Positions 44,420-54,695 of a stretch of DNA of 64,000 bases are shown one piece after another. The notes beneath the pieces were generated by a model. It was not told where the DNA came from. It did no database searches and saw only the letters and a list, made by a program, of their open reading frames with translations. Origin of the DNA: an uncultured bacterium. GTDB taxonomy: Bacteria > Spirochaetota > Leptospiria > Leptospirales > Leptonemataceae. The first letter of the stretch is position 1; the number at the start of each line of letters is the position of its first letter. The stretch is taken from contig CALFVU010000006.1 in the NCBI GenBank assembly GCA_937928085.1, forward strand, positions 1 to 64,000. The letters run 5' to 3'. The position numbers were made by a program, and so were the translations under genes.

Positions 44420-47168
44420 ACGAAAACTGTTCTTCTGTTCCTTTTGCATAAATAAAGTTGATATAAAAAGGCAAGTAAAACATATAAACTTTCCAATTGC
44501 TTCGAATACCCCTTGAATGTATGATCCATTGTTTTTCGTTTATATATCGATCAAAAGATTTTCCTATTTCGTAAAAAGGAGCAAAAGAAATCCAGTGGAT
44601 TCCAACTTCGGGAAGAAACCATAAAATTCTTTTAGAGTAATATAACAAAGGAAATCTATATTCAAAACTCAAAACAATATTTCCCTTACCAAACGGTGAA
44701 TCTTTTGGGGATAATCCCATTTGATAATTTGATAATCTATATTGAACGAGATCCCTATCCTTACCTAAATTATAGTTAATGAACATAGAAACATAAGGAG
44801 TGTGATTTTTTAAATACCATGGAATAAAAAGTTCAAGTCTACTAGAAACATTTAAATACTCATAAGATATTCTGGAGTTTTGATCTACAAGCACAGAATT
44901 CCAAAAATAAGGAAAATATTCTATACGAAAATTAAATTGAAATCCATTTTCTGGACTAATGGAAAGATAATATACATCGAAATAAGAAAATTGTATTTTA
45001 AAAAAAATTGAGTTTTGAATTAGATTTTTATAATTTGATACATAAAAAGAATTAACATTTAAGTTTTTATGATTTCGATTTGCTACACCAAGTGAGTACC
45101 AAGTATTCAATATTCTAAAACTATATGGATAAGAAAATGAAACACTGATTGCTTCGAACTCATAAAAAACTTTGCATATGTAGTTTTTTAAAGATTTGTC
45201 TAGAAATAAAGGACAATTTTGATTCGAGTGTACTGGTTTTGTTTTGATAAAACTACTTTCCAAATACGGTAAAAATCTAAAATAATAATAATTTAGAAAA
45301 TAAATATAATTTGAATCTAATTTTCCTATTCCAAATTGTAATTGATGTCTAAATAAAGGATCGATTCCAGAAATTTGGAGAGCATATTCGAAATTTGTAT
45401 TTGTAAATATGCCATCTAAAAAAAATTGAAAAAATCCTAAATGATAATCAGAAATAGACTCCAGTATAAAGATTTGTTCAGTTTTTTTATTTTTAGGTAG
45501 TTCAAAATGATTTACGGTAATGTTTGGAATTTCTTTGTTTAGTAAATTTTCTTCTGGAATTCGAAAAATTTCATATCCATTATAGGTTTCGCCAATTCCA
45601 TATAAATAAGATTCAAAAAAAACTGGAAATTTAATTGATAACAAAGAATTCGTTAATTGATATAATTTTTTTAGTGAAAGATCAAAACGATAGATTTCGA
45701 AATTTCCATCTAAATCAGAACTAAAAAGGATTTGTTGATTAGAAAATTTTTGTAACGTCGCAATAGTACATGGAAGTTGTAAGATTGTTTGGCAATTTAG
45801 GTTCAATAAATTACATTCTATGATTGAGTGATGGATAGAGCTTTGGTTTTTGTAAATAAAATATATAAAATCTCCTAACAAAACAGGATGATTGATCACA
45901 TCTAAAAAATCTCCTTCGAAAATTGTATGTTTTGATTGTATTTGATTATCTTTGAAAACAGCTTGAATAAGTTTAGGTATTTCTTCATTGATTTCTACAT
46001 AATAAAGAAAATTCTTATCTAAAATCGGAAATTGCATAGAGGTTTGTACTTCGGGATTGGCAGTATAAAAAAAAATTTCTTTTCCGTTTATGAATAAAGC
46101 TGAGTTTTGGAGATTACCCATTTTTTGGATTTCAGAAGTAAGGATATGGGTTTGATCTATACTAAAATCATACACAAAGGGAGTTCGATAAATCATTTTT
46201 TGATCGATTTGATAAATTCCTGAATATCGATAAGAACTTTTTTCGAAATAATAAATCTGATTTTGTTGAATCTTTAAATATTTTTTATATCCTCCATTGT
46301 AGGTTAGTTGCTCGTAAGGAGTAATTGGATCTTGTAATTTTTTTGCAATCCAGTTTTTTAAAAATATATATTCTTTTTTTATAAAATCTTTATAATAATC
46401 TTCCGGATCTTTTAAATTTTGATTTTTAAATTTTCTTCTTAGCAAAATAGGAAGTGTATTAGAAGAAAAAATTTCCAGAAATTGATCCTTTTTTTCTTGT
46501 TGTAGAATGGATTGTAAATAGCGAGCGCCATAAAGATAAGGGATATCTCCTAAAGGCCATTGATAAGAACCACCAAGAATTTCTTCTAAAGAAGGAAATT
46601 GATGATATAAAAATTGTTGTCTTAAAATTGAATTTGTATTGGTATCCCATAATCTACCAACAAATTCTTCGCGTGACTCTTCGATTACAGAAATACCTTC
46701 GATGATGCCATCTGGAAATGATAAATTCGGAGGAACACCAAATAAAAATCGAAATAAAGAATTCCAAAAGCCTTGATAGTTTCTTAATGTAAGAATATGT
46801 GTGTATTCATGGATTAGCAACTGATCCATCCAGTTTTTATAATTCGCAAATTCTCCTACCATCGGAGGTCTTAGATAGAAAATCATTAAATCTAATCCGT
46901 ATACAATGGTGATTGCATTTGTAATATCCTGACGAGGTATAATTACAAGATGGACTTTTTTTTGATTATCTTTATAATCTAAAGACAATTCAGAATGTAG
47001 TTTTTCGATTTTAAAAAGGACCTCTGTTGCAAGCTCTAAATACTCTTTTGGAAAATGAATATAAAAATGTTTAGATCGTATTGTCTTATAGTCAAAATTC
47101 CAGGGAGTTAAGGGAAATGAATAAATAGAAGAAGTAATGAAAAAAAAAAAAATAACAAATTTTTTCAT
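44328..47168 (-). CDS. Exported HExxH metalloprotease-like / beta-propeller / outer-membrane barrel protein
   Basis: A 946-aa protein with signal peptide MKKFVIFFFFITSSIYS. Residues 20-220 look like a gluzincin-type peptidase (LLIHEYTHILTL, HEYTH at 120-124, with downstream GIIEGISVIEE as third ligand). The middle (about 300-560) has TolB-like repeats such as NQQILFSSDLDGNFEIYRFD. The last ~350 residues alternate aromatic strands (YLSISPENGFQFNFRIEYFP) and end near FSFSLNVNF like an outer-membrane barrel. A further 21 residues follow that Phe, and the gene overlaps the convergent aminotransferase by 92 bases. The role is unknown. Confidence 0.72.
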   Translation of the reverse strand: MKKFVIFFFFITSSIYSFPLTPWNFDYKTIRSKHFYIHFPKEYLELATEVLFKIEKLHSELSLDYKDNQKKVHLVIIPRQDITNAITIVYGLDLMIFYLRPPMVGEFANYKNWMDQLLIHEYTHILTLRNYQGFWNSLFRFLFGVPPNLSFPDGIIEGISVIEESREEFVGRLWDTNTNSILRQQFLYHQFPSLEEILGGSYQWPLGDIPYLYGARYLQSILQQEKKDQFLEIFSSNTLPILLRRKFKNQNLKDPEDYYKDFIKKEYIFLKNWIAKKLQDPITPYEQLTYNGGYKKYLKIQQNQIYYFEKSSYRYSGIYQIDQKMIYRTPFVYDFSIDQTHILTSEIQKMGNLQNSALFINGKEIFFYTANPEVQTSMQFPILDKNFLYYVEINEEIPKLIQAVFKDNQIQSKHTIFEGDFLDVINHPVLLGDFIYFIYKNQSSIHHSIIECNLLNLNCQTILQLPCTIATLQKFSNQQILFSSDLDGNFEIYRFDLSLKKLYQLTNSLLSIKFPVFFESYLYGIGETYNGYEIFRIPEENLLNKEIPNITVNHFELPKNKKTEQIFILESISDYHLGFFQFFLDGIFTNTNFEYALQISGIDPLFRHQLQFGIGKLDSNYIYFLNYYYFRFLPYLESSFIKTKPVHSNQNCPLFLDKSLKNYICKVFYEFEAISVSFSYPYSFRILNTWYSLGVANRNHKNLNVNSFYVSNYKNLIQNSIFFKIQFSYFDVYYLSISPENGFQFNFRIEYFPYFWNSVLVDQNSRISYEYLNVSSRLELFIPWYLKNHTPYVSMFINYNLGKDRDLVQYRLSNYQMGLSPKDSPFGKGNIVLSFEYRFPLLYYSKRILWFLPEVGIHWISFAPFYEIGKSFDRYINEKQWIIHSRGIRSNWKVYMFYLPFYINFIYAKGTEEQFSFSFSLNVNFDIQSLQKKLHAEYLPATWYYK

Positions 47169-49229
47169 TTATTTTACAATCGAGCCCGCATTGACGTCTT
47201 TTTCTACGGTGATTAAAGAAAGATTGTTTTCTTTACCAGTAGCTAATATCATAGCTTCTGAAATACCAAACTTCATTTTTCGAGGTTGTAAGTTGGTTAC
47301 CGCAATTACTTTTTTTCCGATCAATTCTTGTGGGTTATATGATTTTTTGATTCCTGCAAAAACATTTCTTGGCTTCTCTTCGCCCACATCTAAGATTAAA
47401 TTTAATAATTTATCTGAACCCTCTACTTCTCTAGCATCTATAATCATTCCAACTTTTAGTTCTATTTTCGAAAAATCTTCTATAGTTATGTATTTTTGAT
47501 TTGATTCTAATTTCGATGTTTCCAGTATTTCTTTTTGTTCTTCTTTAAACATATTCTCCACCATTTCTTTTGTAATTCTTGATGCCAGATGTTTGTAAGG
47601 ATTTATTTTATGATTTTCTGGCAAAAACTTCTGCGTTTGAATGTTTTGTGATAATAATCCAAAATCCTTTGGATATTCAAAAGGTACATTTAAAAAAGTT
47701 TCAACTCCTTTACAAAACGAAGGAAGAATTGGTTTTAAGTATATACTTAATAACCAACCAGCATTTAAAGCATTAGTAAGGATTTGTCTTGCTTCCTCTA
47801 TGTTGGTTTTGATTTGATTCCAAGGTTCTTTTTCGGAAATATATTTATTGATCTCGCTTCCTAATTCTATGATCATTTTAGTAACTTTATGGTAATTTCT
47901 TTCTTCGTATTGTTGTAAAATTACTTTTTTTTTAGATAATATTGATTCAATTAGTGAGAGTCCTTCTTGATTTACATTTTTAGAAAGTTGATTATTTAGT
48001 GTTTCTAAAAGTTTTGCACATCTCGAAAAAATATTTGCAATGTTTCCTACGATATCACTGTTATATTTAAATATAAAGTCATCAAAGTTTAAATCTATAT
48101 CGTCAATCGAGTTAGATAAACGAGAAGCAAAGTAATACCTTAAAGCTTGAGGATCTAAATGTTTAAGATAACTTTGAGCTTTTATAAAAGTACCTCGTGA
48201 TTTCGACATTTTTTCTCCATTGATAGTAAGAAAACCGTGAACGAAAACTTTATTCGGAGTACGAAAATCAGCAGTGTTTAGAATAGCTGGCCAAAACAAA
48301 GTATGAAAATAAATAATATCTTTACCAATAAAATGATACACTTCAGTTTTCTTTTCTTTGTCTTTTGACCAAAATTCATCAAATCTATTTTCTAAATTAT
48401 GTTTTTTAAAGTAATGATAAGAGCTTGAAATATATCCAATAGGTGCATCTAACCATACGTAAAAATATTTATTTTCTTCATCTGGGATACGAAATCCAAA
48501 ATAAGGTCCGTCTCTACTAATATCCCAATCTTTTAATCCTGCTTGAATCCATTCTAACATTTTGTTTTTTATACTTTCGTCTGTATGAGTTTCTAACCAT
48601 TCCTCTAACCATGAACTAAAAGCAGAAAGTTTAAAAAATATATGATCTTCTTCTTTTTCTATAGGGATTGTACCACAAATAGCACACTTAGGTTCTATTA
48701 AATCAATAGGTCTATAAGAAGCTCCACATTTTTCGCAACAATCACCGTATTGATCTTTAGCACCACATTTTGGACATATTCCTTTAACATATCGATCGGG
48801 TAAAAACATTTTATCATGGGGACAAAATAACTGTTTTACTTTTTTTTTATAAATATAACCTTTTTCTTTTGCTTTTTTATAAAAAGTTTCGGAAAAATAT
48901 TGATTTTCTTTTGAATTTGTGGAGTAATAGTTGTCAAATTTGATTTCAAACAAAGAAAAATCTTTTAGATGTTCCTCATATATTTTTTCAATTAGTGCTT
49001 CAGGAGTTAGATTTAATTTTTTTGCTGTTAGCATGATAGGAGTTCCATGAGTATCGTCTGCACAAAAATAATATGTTTCATTTCCACACATCTTTTGGTA
49101 TCTTACCCAAATATCAGTTTGAATGTATTCCACTAAATGTCCTAAATGAATCGGACCATTTGCATAAGGAAGTGCAGAGGTAACTAAAATTTTTCTTTTG
49201 TTTGAGGCTATCATATTTAAGGATACCAT
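47169..49229 (-). CDS. metG: Methionyl-tRNA synthetase
   Basis: A 686-aa class I synthetase. HIGH-type motif GPIHLGH lies at residues 25-31, a two-knuckle zinc domain ([26 protein letters not shown]) near 150-190, and the KMSKS loop [11 protein letters not shown]. It carries the C-terminal EMAP/Trbp111-like tRNA-binding domain ([21 protein letters not shown] to end). It overlaps the upstream rhodanese-like gene by 13 bases. A second in-frame ATG at codon 6 is also possible. Confidence 0.97.
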   Translation of the reverse strand: MVSLNMIASNKRKILVTSALPYANGPIHLGHLVEYIQTDIWVRYQKMCGNETYYFCADDTHGTPIMLTAKKLNLTPEALIEKIYEEHLKDFSLFEIKFDNYYSTNSKENQYFSETFYKKAKEKGYIYKKKVKQLFCPHDKMFLPDRYVKGICPKCGAKDQYGDCCEKCGASYRPIDLIEPKCAICGTIPIEKEEDHIFFKLSAFSSWLEEWLETHTDESIKNKMLEWIQAGLKDWDISRDGPYFGFRIPDEENKYFYVWLDAPIGYISSSYHYFKKHNLENRFDEFWSKDKEKKTEVYHFIGKDIIYFHTLFWPAILNTADFRTPNKVFVHGFLTINGEKMSKSRGTFIKAQSYLKHLDPQALRYYFASRLSNSIDDIDLNFDDFIFKYNSDIVGNIANIFSRCAKLLETLNNQLSKNVNQEGLSLIESILSKKKVILQQYEERNYHKVTKMIIELGSEINKYISEKEPWNQIKTNIEEARQILTNALNAGWLLSIYLKPILPSFCKGVETFLNVPFEYPKDFGLLSQNIQTQKFLPENHKINPYKHLASRITKEMVENMFKEEQKEILETSKLESNQKYITIEDFSKIELKVGMIIDAREVEGSDKLLNLILDVGEEKPRNVFAGIKKSYNPQELIGKKVIAVTNLQPRKMKFGISEAMILATGKENNLSLITVEKDVNAGSIVK

Positions 49230-50056
49230 ATTCTAAAATTTTGCTTTGGCAAGTCTGTTTTTCTCCATTCCATCCAAGAACCTAAAAATACTTTTACATC
49301 TTTATATTTACATTCTTTTAATACTAAAGCTGTAAAACAAGAACGAGCTCCATTAAAATCATATAAAATTGTAGGTCTTTCTAAAATCAAGTTCGAAGAT
49401 TTTAGTTTTTTTAAAATTTCTTGTCGAGAAAGCAAATAACCATTTTCATCATATAATTCAAGCCAATCAAAATGAATCGCTCCTGGGATTTTTCCACAAA
49501 TACTACCTGCTTCTGGGTTTGTGAGTCTTGGAATTTTTCCTTCGAATTCTTCTTTTGTTCGAACATCAATCAATTGTACTTTTACTAAATTCGCTTGAAC
49601 ATAACTTAAGGTAACAATGTCTTTAAAAGAAAAGGGCCTTTTTAAATTTGATTCTGTGATTATATGACTACCGGGTTCTAAATATTTTTCTTCTATTTCT
49701 TGAAAATGTTTATTAAGGATAAAAGCATTTTTTAAGTTTAAACTATTTAATAAAAATAGAAGCTTACCAGAAAACATTCCTAGCCCCTCATCAAAAATGA
49801 CAACATTTTGATAATTGTTTGCTAAATCTAAAACAGATTTTAAGAAATTTGATAATTTAAGTAATGATTTTTGACTTGAAGCATGCGGTTTTGTAATTAA
49901 ATGAGCACTATAAGCTCCTTTGATTGTTTTTTCTTGATAATTTTCAATAGTACGACAGTCCAATAATAAACTATTTTCTGGAATTTCATCAATTAAAAAT
50001 TTCCACTCTGTTTTTTTAGCAGTTTCTACTTCGCGCTGAATATTCTTATCTTCCAT
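49217..50056 (-). CDS. Rhodanese-like (3-mercaptopyruvate/thiosulfate sulfurtransferase-type) protein lacking the catalytic Cys
   Basis: A 279-aa protein of two rhodanese domains. The first has [25 protein letters not shown], the second [17 protein letters not shown] and [22 protein letters not shown]. In the second domain the active-site loop, normally C-x-x-G-x-R, reads YDFNGARSC, with Asp in place of the catalytic Cys. It may be non-catalytic, or use another residue. It overlaps metG, with which it is probably cotranscribed. Confidence 0.8.
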   Translation of the reverse strand: MEDKNIQREVETAKKTEWKFLIDEIPENSLLLDCRTIENYQEKTIKGAYSAHLITKPHASSQKSLLKLSNFLKSVLDLANNYQNVVIFDEGLGMFSGKLLFLLNSLNLKNAFILNKHFQEIEEKYLEPGSHIITESNLKRPFSFKDIVTLSYVQANLVKVQLIDVRTKEEFEGKIPRLTNPEAGSICGKIPGAIHFDWLELYDENGYLLSRQEILKKLKSSNLILERPTILYDFNGARSCFTALVLKECKYKDVKVFLGSWMEWRKTDLPKQNFRIWYP

Positions 50057-50191
50057 CTTTAAAGTACAAATTTTTTTTTGTCATTCATTAATCAAAAAAA
50101 ATGTAATATCATATTTTAAAATTTATTTTGAATTTTAAAATTTCTAGAAAATCAATTTACTTTGCAAACTAAATCGATTTAATTGTATTTT

Positions 50192-50926
50192 ATGAAATTT
50201 GTATTCATTACAGGAACTAGTAGAGGGTTGGGTTTCTCATTAGCCAAGAATTTTTTAGAAAGAAATTACTCTGTTCTTGGAGTTTCTAGGAATCCTTCTA
50301 ATTTAGAAGAACTTTATCCCAGTCGTTATCATCATCTTTTTTATGATTTAAACGATATACAGAATTTTTCTTTTTCTTTAAGAAGTTTTTTAGATTTGTT
50401 TTTACCATTCGAATTAGAAATTGTGATTTTAAATGCAGCTATATTAGGAAATATTCAAGAAATCCACAAAACACAAATAGAAGAGCTGGAATGTATTATA
50501 AGGATTAATGTATGGTCTAATAAAATTTTATTAGATACAATTTTGGATTTACAAAATCAAAGAAAGATTCAAAGTTTAAAATATATTCTAGCAATTTCTA
50601 GTGGTGCTTCTATTAAAGGGGAAAAAGGTTGGTCGGGGTATGCAATTTCTAAAGCTGCATTAAACATATTGATCAAACTTTATGCGAACGAATTTCCAGA
50701 TAAAAAATTTATTTCTTTAGCGCCAGGATTGGTTCTTACCAAAATGCAAGATGAAATTTATCAGAATGTAGATTTAGAAAAATTTCCAAATTTTAACCGA
50801 CTTATTACAGCAAGACAAACAAATCAAATGCAAACTCCGGACGATACAGCAGGAAAAATTATCGAAAATTGGGATAAAATCTTTTCTTATGAATCTGGCT
50901 CTTATGTAGATTTAAGAAATTTGTAA
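50192..50926 (+). CDS. Short-chain dehydrogenase/reductase (SDR)
   Basis: A 244-aa Rossmann-fold oxidoreductase: TGTSRGLGFSLAKNFL (cofactor loop), ILNAAILG (NAG-like motif), catalytic Ser in ISSGASIKG, and YAISKAAL (YxxxK). The Arg after the first strand (SRNPSN) suggests NADPH. ATG 50192 is preferred over the track's TTG. It is followed after 1 base by a LysE exporter. The substrate is unknown; it resembles sepiapterin reductase-like SDRs. Confidence 0.9.
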   Translation: MKFVFITGTSRGLGFSLAKNFLERNYSVLGVSRNPSNLEELYPSRYHHLFYDLNDIQNFSFSLRSFLDLFLPFELEIVILNAAILGNIQEIHKTQIEELECIIRINVWSNKILLDTILDLQNQRKIQSLKYILAISSGASIKGEKGWSGYAISKAALNILIKLYANEFPDKKFISLAPGLVLTKMQDEIYQNVDLEKFPNFNRLITARQTNQMQTPDDTAGKIIENWDKIFSYESGSYVDLRNL

Positions 50927-50927
50927 T

Positions 50928-51533
50928 ATGATTATGTTTTTTATAGGTTTCGTTGGAGTATGGCTTCCTGGACCTGATATGTTTTTAATCTTTCGAACAT
51001 CCATCAATGATGGCTTTAGAAAAGCTATCTATACTTTGTTTGGTATTCTAACTGGGAATCTCATCTATATACTTTTCGTTATATTGGGAATTTCTTTATA
51101 TTTAGAAAAATTTATAAATTATATTTTACTTTTTGGTTCTTTATATATTATTTATGTTGGATTTTTTTCTCTAAAATTAAAAAAAGATAATCTTATAATC
51201 AAAAACAATTCAATTAAAAACCATTCTAATTTTACAAAAAAAAGCTATTATTTAAATGGTTTAATGACAAATTTATCCAATCCGAAAGCAATTCTTTATT
51301 TTACTTCGGTATTACTTCCAGCTTTTTACGAAGAAATCTTATTGTGGAATTTTGTTTTATTTTTTATTGGAGTTATTTTTGCTTTTCTATCGATTATTTT
51401 TATAGGAGTATTTTTGGGAAATAAAATACCAAATGAATTTTTGTATTATATAAATTTAGTATTTAGTTTAGTTTTTATTTTTTATGGACTTTATTTGGGT
51501 TTCGAAGCAATCCAATTTCTTTTTGATTTATAA
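50928..51533 (+). CDS. LysE/RhtB-family amino acid exporter
   Basis: A 201-aa membrane protein with about six helices. The family N terminus WLPGPDMFLIFRTSINDGFRKAIYTLFGILTGN and the NLSNPKAILYFTSVLLPAF motif after the third helix are clear. It probably exports an amino acid or analogue. It lacks the first few residues usually seen before the first helix. Cotranscribed with the SDR. Confidence 0.9.
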   Translation: MIMFFIGFVGVWLPGPDMFLIFRTSINDGFRKAIYTLFGILTGNLIYILFVILGISLYLEKFINYILLFGSLYIIYVGFFSLKLKKDNLIIKNNSIKNHSNFTKKSYYLNGLMTNLSNPKAILYFTSVLLPAFYEEILLWNFVLFFIGVIFAFLSIIFIGVFLGNKIPNEFLYYINLVFSLVFIFYGLYLGFEAIQFLFDL

Positions 51534-51579
51534 AACAAAATTTTCTTGTCGTAAATAAAATATAAAAAATCTAAAACAT

Positions 51580-53175
51580 ATGATAAACTTAAAAAATTCA
51601 GAAATACAATTTAACATATTCAAAAAAGGTTTTAACATTACATTTCAATTTCAGTTATTTTTAATTTTTCTTTTTTATTTAGGTGCAACCTTAGCAATTT
51701 CAACATCCACTTTACTCGAAACTATAGCGTATTATACGGGGACCACTCTTTTATTGATTACAAATTTACTAAGTTATTTTTATGCAAAAAATAAAACAAA
51801 TTATTTAACAATCCAACGAGTTGCCATAATCAATCTTTATATAAGTCTGGGTATCATTATTGTTACTTTTTTTTGTCATTTTTTTAATACAAGAGAAGAC
51901 GCTGCGTATTTTTGGAAAAATCCAATTTTACTTATGGTTCCCAGTTTTTATATTTTAATGTTTAGTTTTTTTATAACTAGAAAGAGAGAAATTTTTTTTT
52001 ATATTTTTTATTTACTAATAGGTGTTTTTTTATGGATTTTTTTTACCTATTCCAAAGGTGTGGAAATCATTCAAACTAAAGCTCTAAAACCTGAACAAGG
52101 AGACATAGTAGTTTTAGTTTTAATTCCAGTATTTTATTTGGCTTTTGGTTTTATTGCTATTTTATTAATTGACTTTATTAAAGATTCTATAGCTATTTTA
52201 CAAAATAACCAAATAGCATTAGAAGAAAGTTATTTAAGAATCCAGAATTTGAATAAAGCTATTTTAAAAAATACTCAAGAGATGGAATGGTATATTGATT
52301 TTCTTTTTAATTTTTCGAATCGTTTTATTAAAGAAGTTCAGGATCAATCTGCATCGATAGAGGAAATTTCTTCCACAGTAGAGCAAGCCACTCAGATAGC
52401 TCTAAACAATACGGAGATGGTATCAAGAGAATTTAAAATTATTGAAGAATTAGAACAAGAGACTCGTAATTTACAGAAGATTTTACAAGAGATTGAAATT
52501 AGTTTAACGAGTCTTACTACGGAGCTTTTAAAAATACGACAACAATCTTTGGAATCAAATAAGGTTATGGACAATTTAAAAACCATAATGGATCAGATAC
52601 AGACATCGTTTCAAAGGGTTTCGGAAGTAACGACGATTATGACGGAGATTGCGGACAGGACGAATTTATTGTCTTTGAATGCCTCGATTGAGGCGGCTAG
52701 GGCTGGAGATCATGGTAAGGGTTTTGCTGTAGTTGCGCAAGAAGTAAGTAAATTGGCTGAAAGTAGTATGCAGAATGCGAAGAATATCAATAAAATTATC
52801 AAAGAGAATCAAAAAGTATTAAAACAAGGAGAAGAAAATCTTTTAAAGACATTTTCGGTAGTGAATTTACAGAATCAAAATATAGAAAAAACTTTATCTT
52901 TTTTTGAAGGAATGATGGAAAAATTAAAGCTTCAGATAGAATTTAATCATAAATTAATCGAATATATAAATAGTATTTATCAATCTAGCAAAGAAATTGA
53001 GGGGCAATCTAAAGAGCAGGCGAAAGGTATGGAAGAGATTACCAAAACGATAACGTTTATGGAGAAATCGATACAGAAAACGGTGCAGAAATTTTTAAAT
53101 TTAAATGATCAAATTTTAGGTTTAAAAAATTTATCACAAACATTAAGAAATTATGCGAATCAAAACGAAACATAA
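51580..53175 (+). CDS. Methyl-accepting chemotaxis protein
   Basis: A 531-aa chemoreceptor. The N-terminal ~215 residues hold about six hydrophobic segments rather than a periplasmic ligand domain, then comes a cytoplasmic coiled-coil signalling domain. The highly conserved hairpin tip reads [23 protein letters not shown] with [16 protein letters not shown]. Sensing probably occurs in or at the membrane. The DNA encoding the tip is visibly richer in G+C than the rest of the gene. Confidence 0.93.
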   Translation: MINLKNSEIQFNIFKKGFNITFQFQLFLIFLFYLGATLAISTSTLLETIAYYTGTTLLLITNLLSYFYAKNKTNYLTIQRVAIINLYISLGIIIVTFFCHFFNTREDAAYFWKNPILLMVPSFYILMFSFFITRKREIFFYIFYLLIGVFLWIFFTYSKGVEIIQTKALKPEQGDIVVLVLIPVFYLAFGFIAILLIDFIKDSIAILQNNQIALEESYLRIQNLNKAILKNTQEMEWYIDFLFNFSNRFIKEVQDQSASIEEISSTVEQATQIALNNTEMVSREFKIIEELEQETRNLQKILQEIEISLTSLTTELLKIRQQSLESNKVMDNLKTIMDQIQTSFQRVSEVTTIMTEIADRTNLLSLNASIEAARAGDHGKGFAVVAQEVSKLAESSMQNAKNINKIIKENQKVLKQGEENLLKTFSVVNLQNQNIEKTLSFFEGMMEKLKLQIEFNHKLIEYINSIYQSSKEIEGQSKEQAKGMEEITKTITFMEKSIQKTVQKFLNLNDQILGLKNLSQTLRNYANQNET

Positions 53176-53194
53176 AATAATTTTTGTATACTGA

Positions 53195-54598
53195 TTAGTT
53201 TTTATTGAATATTGATAAAACGTTTTTTTTAGATTTGACGAGGTCTATCATAGGTTTTGGGTATTCTTTTGTATTCCATTCTGGAACCCATTGTTTAATA
53301 TATTCAAAGTTTGGGTCAAATTTTATTTGTTGTAAGATAGGATTAAAAATTCGAAAGTAAGGAGAAGCATCTACACCTGTTCCAGCGACCCACTGCCAAT
53401 TTCCTACGTTAGAGGCAAGTTCAAAATCCATTAGCTTTAAGGAAAAATATTTTTCTCCGAATCTCCAATCGATTAGTAAATTTTTTACTAAAAAAGAAGC
53501 ACAGTTCATTCGTACTCTATTGTGTATGTAGCCTGTTTCTGAAAGTTCTCTCATACCAGCATCAACTAGAGGAAAGCCAGTTTTGCCTGATTTCCAGATT
53601 TCAAAATCTCTTTGGGCTTGCTGATCTTTTTCGGGATTTCTCCATATTTGACTTAAATATTCATATTTAGGATTCCATTCAGAATGTTGTTTTTTTGGAA
53701 AATAAAATAAGATCATTATATAGAACTCTCTCCAGATTAATTCTTCTAAAAGTTTTTTACTTAGCTCTTTAGCAATAGAAAGCATTTTGCGAACGCTAAC
53801 CAATCCAAATCTTAAATAGACACTTGCATTTGTTGTTCCCTTTTGAATGTAGGGGTAATCTCTACGATTTTGATATTGGGTAATTACTTCTTCTTCCGTA
53901 TATAATGGTTTTAGGATATAAGAAACCTTTTTGAATTTAAATTTTTCGAGTTCAGGTTCTGGAAATCTACCATCATGTAAGATTTCTAAATTTTTATAAA
54001 TGTTTTGATGTTTAGAAAAAACATTGAGCCAGGTTTTGTGATTGTTAAAGATATCTTTGTTTTTTATAAAATTATGAATGTAGTCTTCGCTTTTATAAAA
54101 TTCAATTTCTTTTTGATGAAATTCTTTCCACCACTGTTTTTTATATTGGGAGTATACTACAAATGGTGTTCCTTTACTATTTAAAATTTCTTGAGGTTTA
54201 AAAAAGACATGATCCACAAATGTATATACTGGAATGGAATGTTTTTTATATAGTTCTATGATTGTATCGTCTCTTGTAATTGGGTAGTATGGTTCAAAAT
54301 CTTGATTAAAATATAAATTTTTAATTTTGAAATTTTGAATTAAATTCTGATGAACTTCTACAGGATCACCATATAGAATTAAAAAAGAAGAATGATTTTT
54401 TTCTAAGGTAGATTTCATTTGAATGATTACGTCAAAAATCAGATTTACTCTTTTGTCTTCTTTTGGAAGGGATTTTAAAATATGAACATCGAAAATAAAT
54501 ATAGGTACTACGTTTGAATTTTCTTTTAGACAATAAAACAAGCCTTTGTTGTCATTAAGTCTTAGATCTCTTCGAAACCAAAAAATTGAAATTTCCAT
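53195..54598 (-). CDS. phrB: Deoxyribodipyrimidine photolyase (cryptochrome/photolyase family)
   Basis: A 467-aa flavoenzyme that splits UV-induced pyrimidine dimers with light. N-terminal antenna domain (IFWFRRDLRLNDNKGL), then the helical FAD domain with EELIWREFYIMIL, KTGFPLVDAGMRELSETGYIHNR, and VGNWQWVAGTGVDASPYFRIFNP (Trp electron-transfer region). It is divergently transcribed from a MerR-B12 light-type regulator across a palindrome-rich 95-base spacer. Confidence 0.95.
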   Translation of the reverse strand: MEISIFWFRRDLRLNDNKGLFYCLKENSNVVPIFIFDVHILKSLPKEDKRVNLIFDVIIQMKSTLEKNHSSFLILYGDPVEVHQNLIQNFKIKNLYFNQDFEPYYPITRDDTIIELYKKHSIPVYTFVDHVFFKPQEILNSKGTPFVVYSQYKKQWWKEFHQKEIEFYKSEDYIHNFIKNKDIFNNHKTWLNVFSKHQNIYKNLEILHDGRFPEPELEKFKFKKVSYILKPLYTEEEVITQYQNRRDYPYIQKGTTNASVYLRFGLVSVRKMLSIAKELSKKLLEELIWREFYIMILFYFPKKQHSEWNPKYEYLSQIWRNPEKDQQAQRDFEIWKSGKTGFPLVDAGMRELSETGYIHNRVRMNCASFLVKNLLIDWRFGEKYFSLKLMDFELASNVGNWQWVAGTGVDASPYFRIFNPILQQIKFDPNFEYIKQWVPEWNTKEYPKPMIDLVKSKKNVLSIFNKN

Positions 54599-54635
54599 AA
54601 TACCAATATAACTTATTAAATTTTTTTGGCAAACA

Positions 54636-54666
54636 TTGTCAAAAGTTTGTACAAAACATTTGACAA
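54636..54666. promoter_or_regulatory. Nested palindromic operator between phrB and the MerR-B12 gene
   Basis: TTGTCAAA and TTTGACAA form an 8-bp inverted repeat 15 bases apart. Centred inside is a second perfect palindrome TTTGTACAAA (54646-54655). Each outer arm contains a TTGACA -35 hexamer facing outward, one toward phrB and one toward the regulator gene. This is the layout expected for a repressor covering two divergent promoters. The likely ligand is the adjacent MerR-B12 protein. Confidence 0.6.
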
Positions 54667-54695
54667 TTTTTTAAATTTAATTTTGTTAAGAAGTG

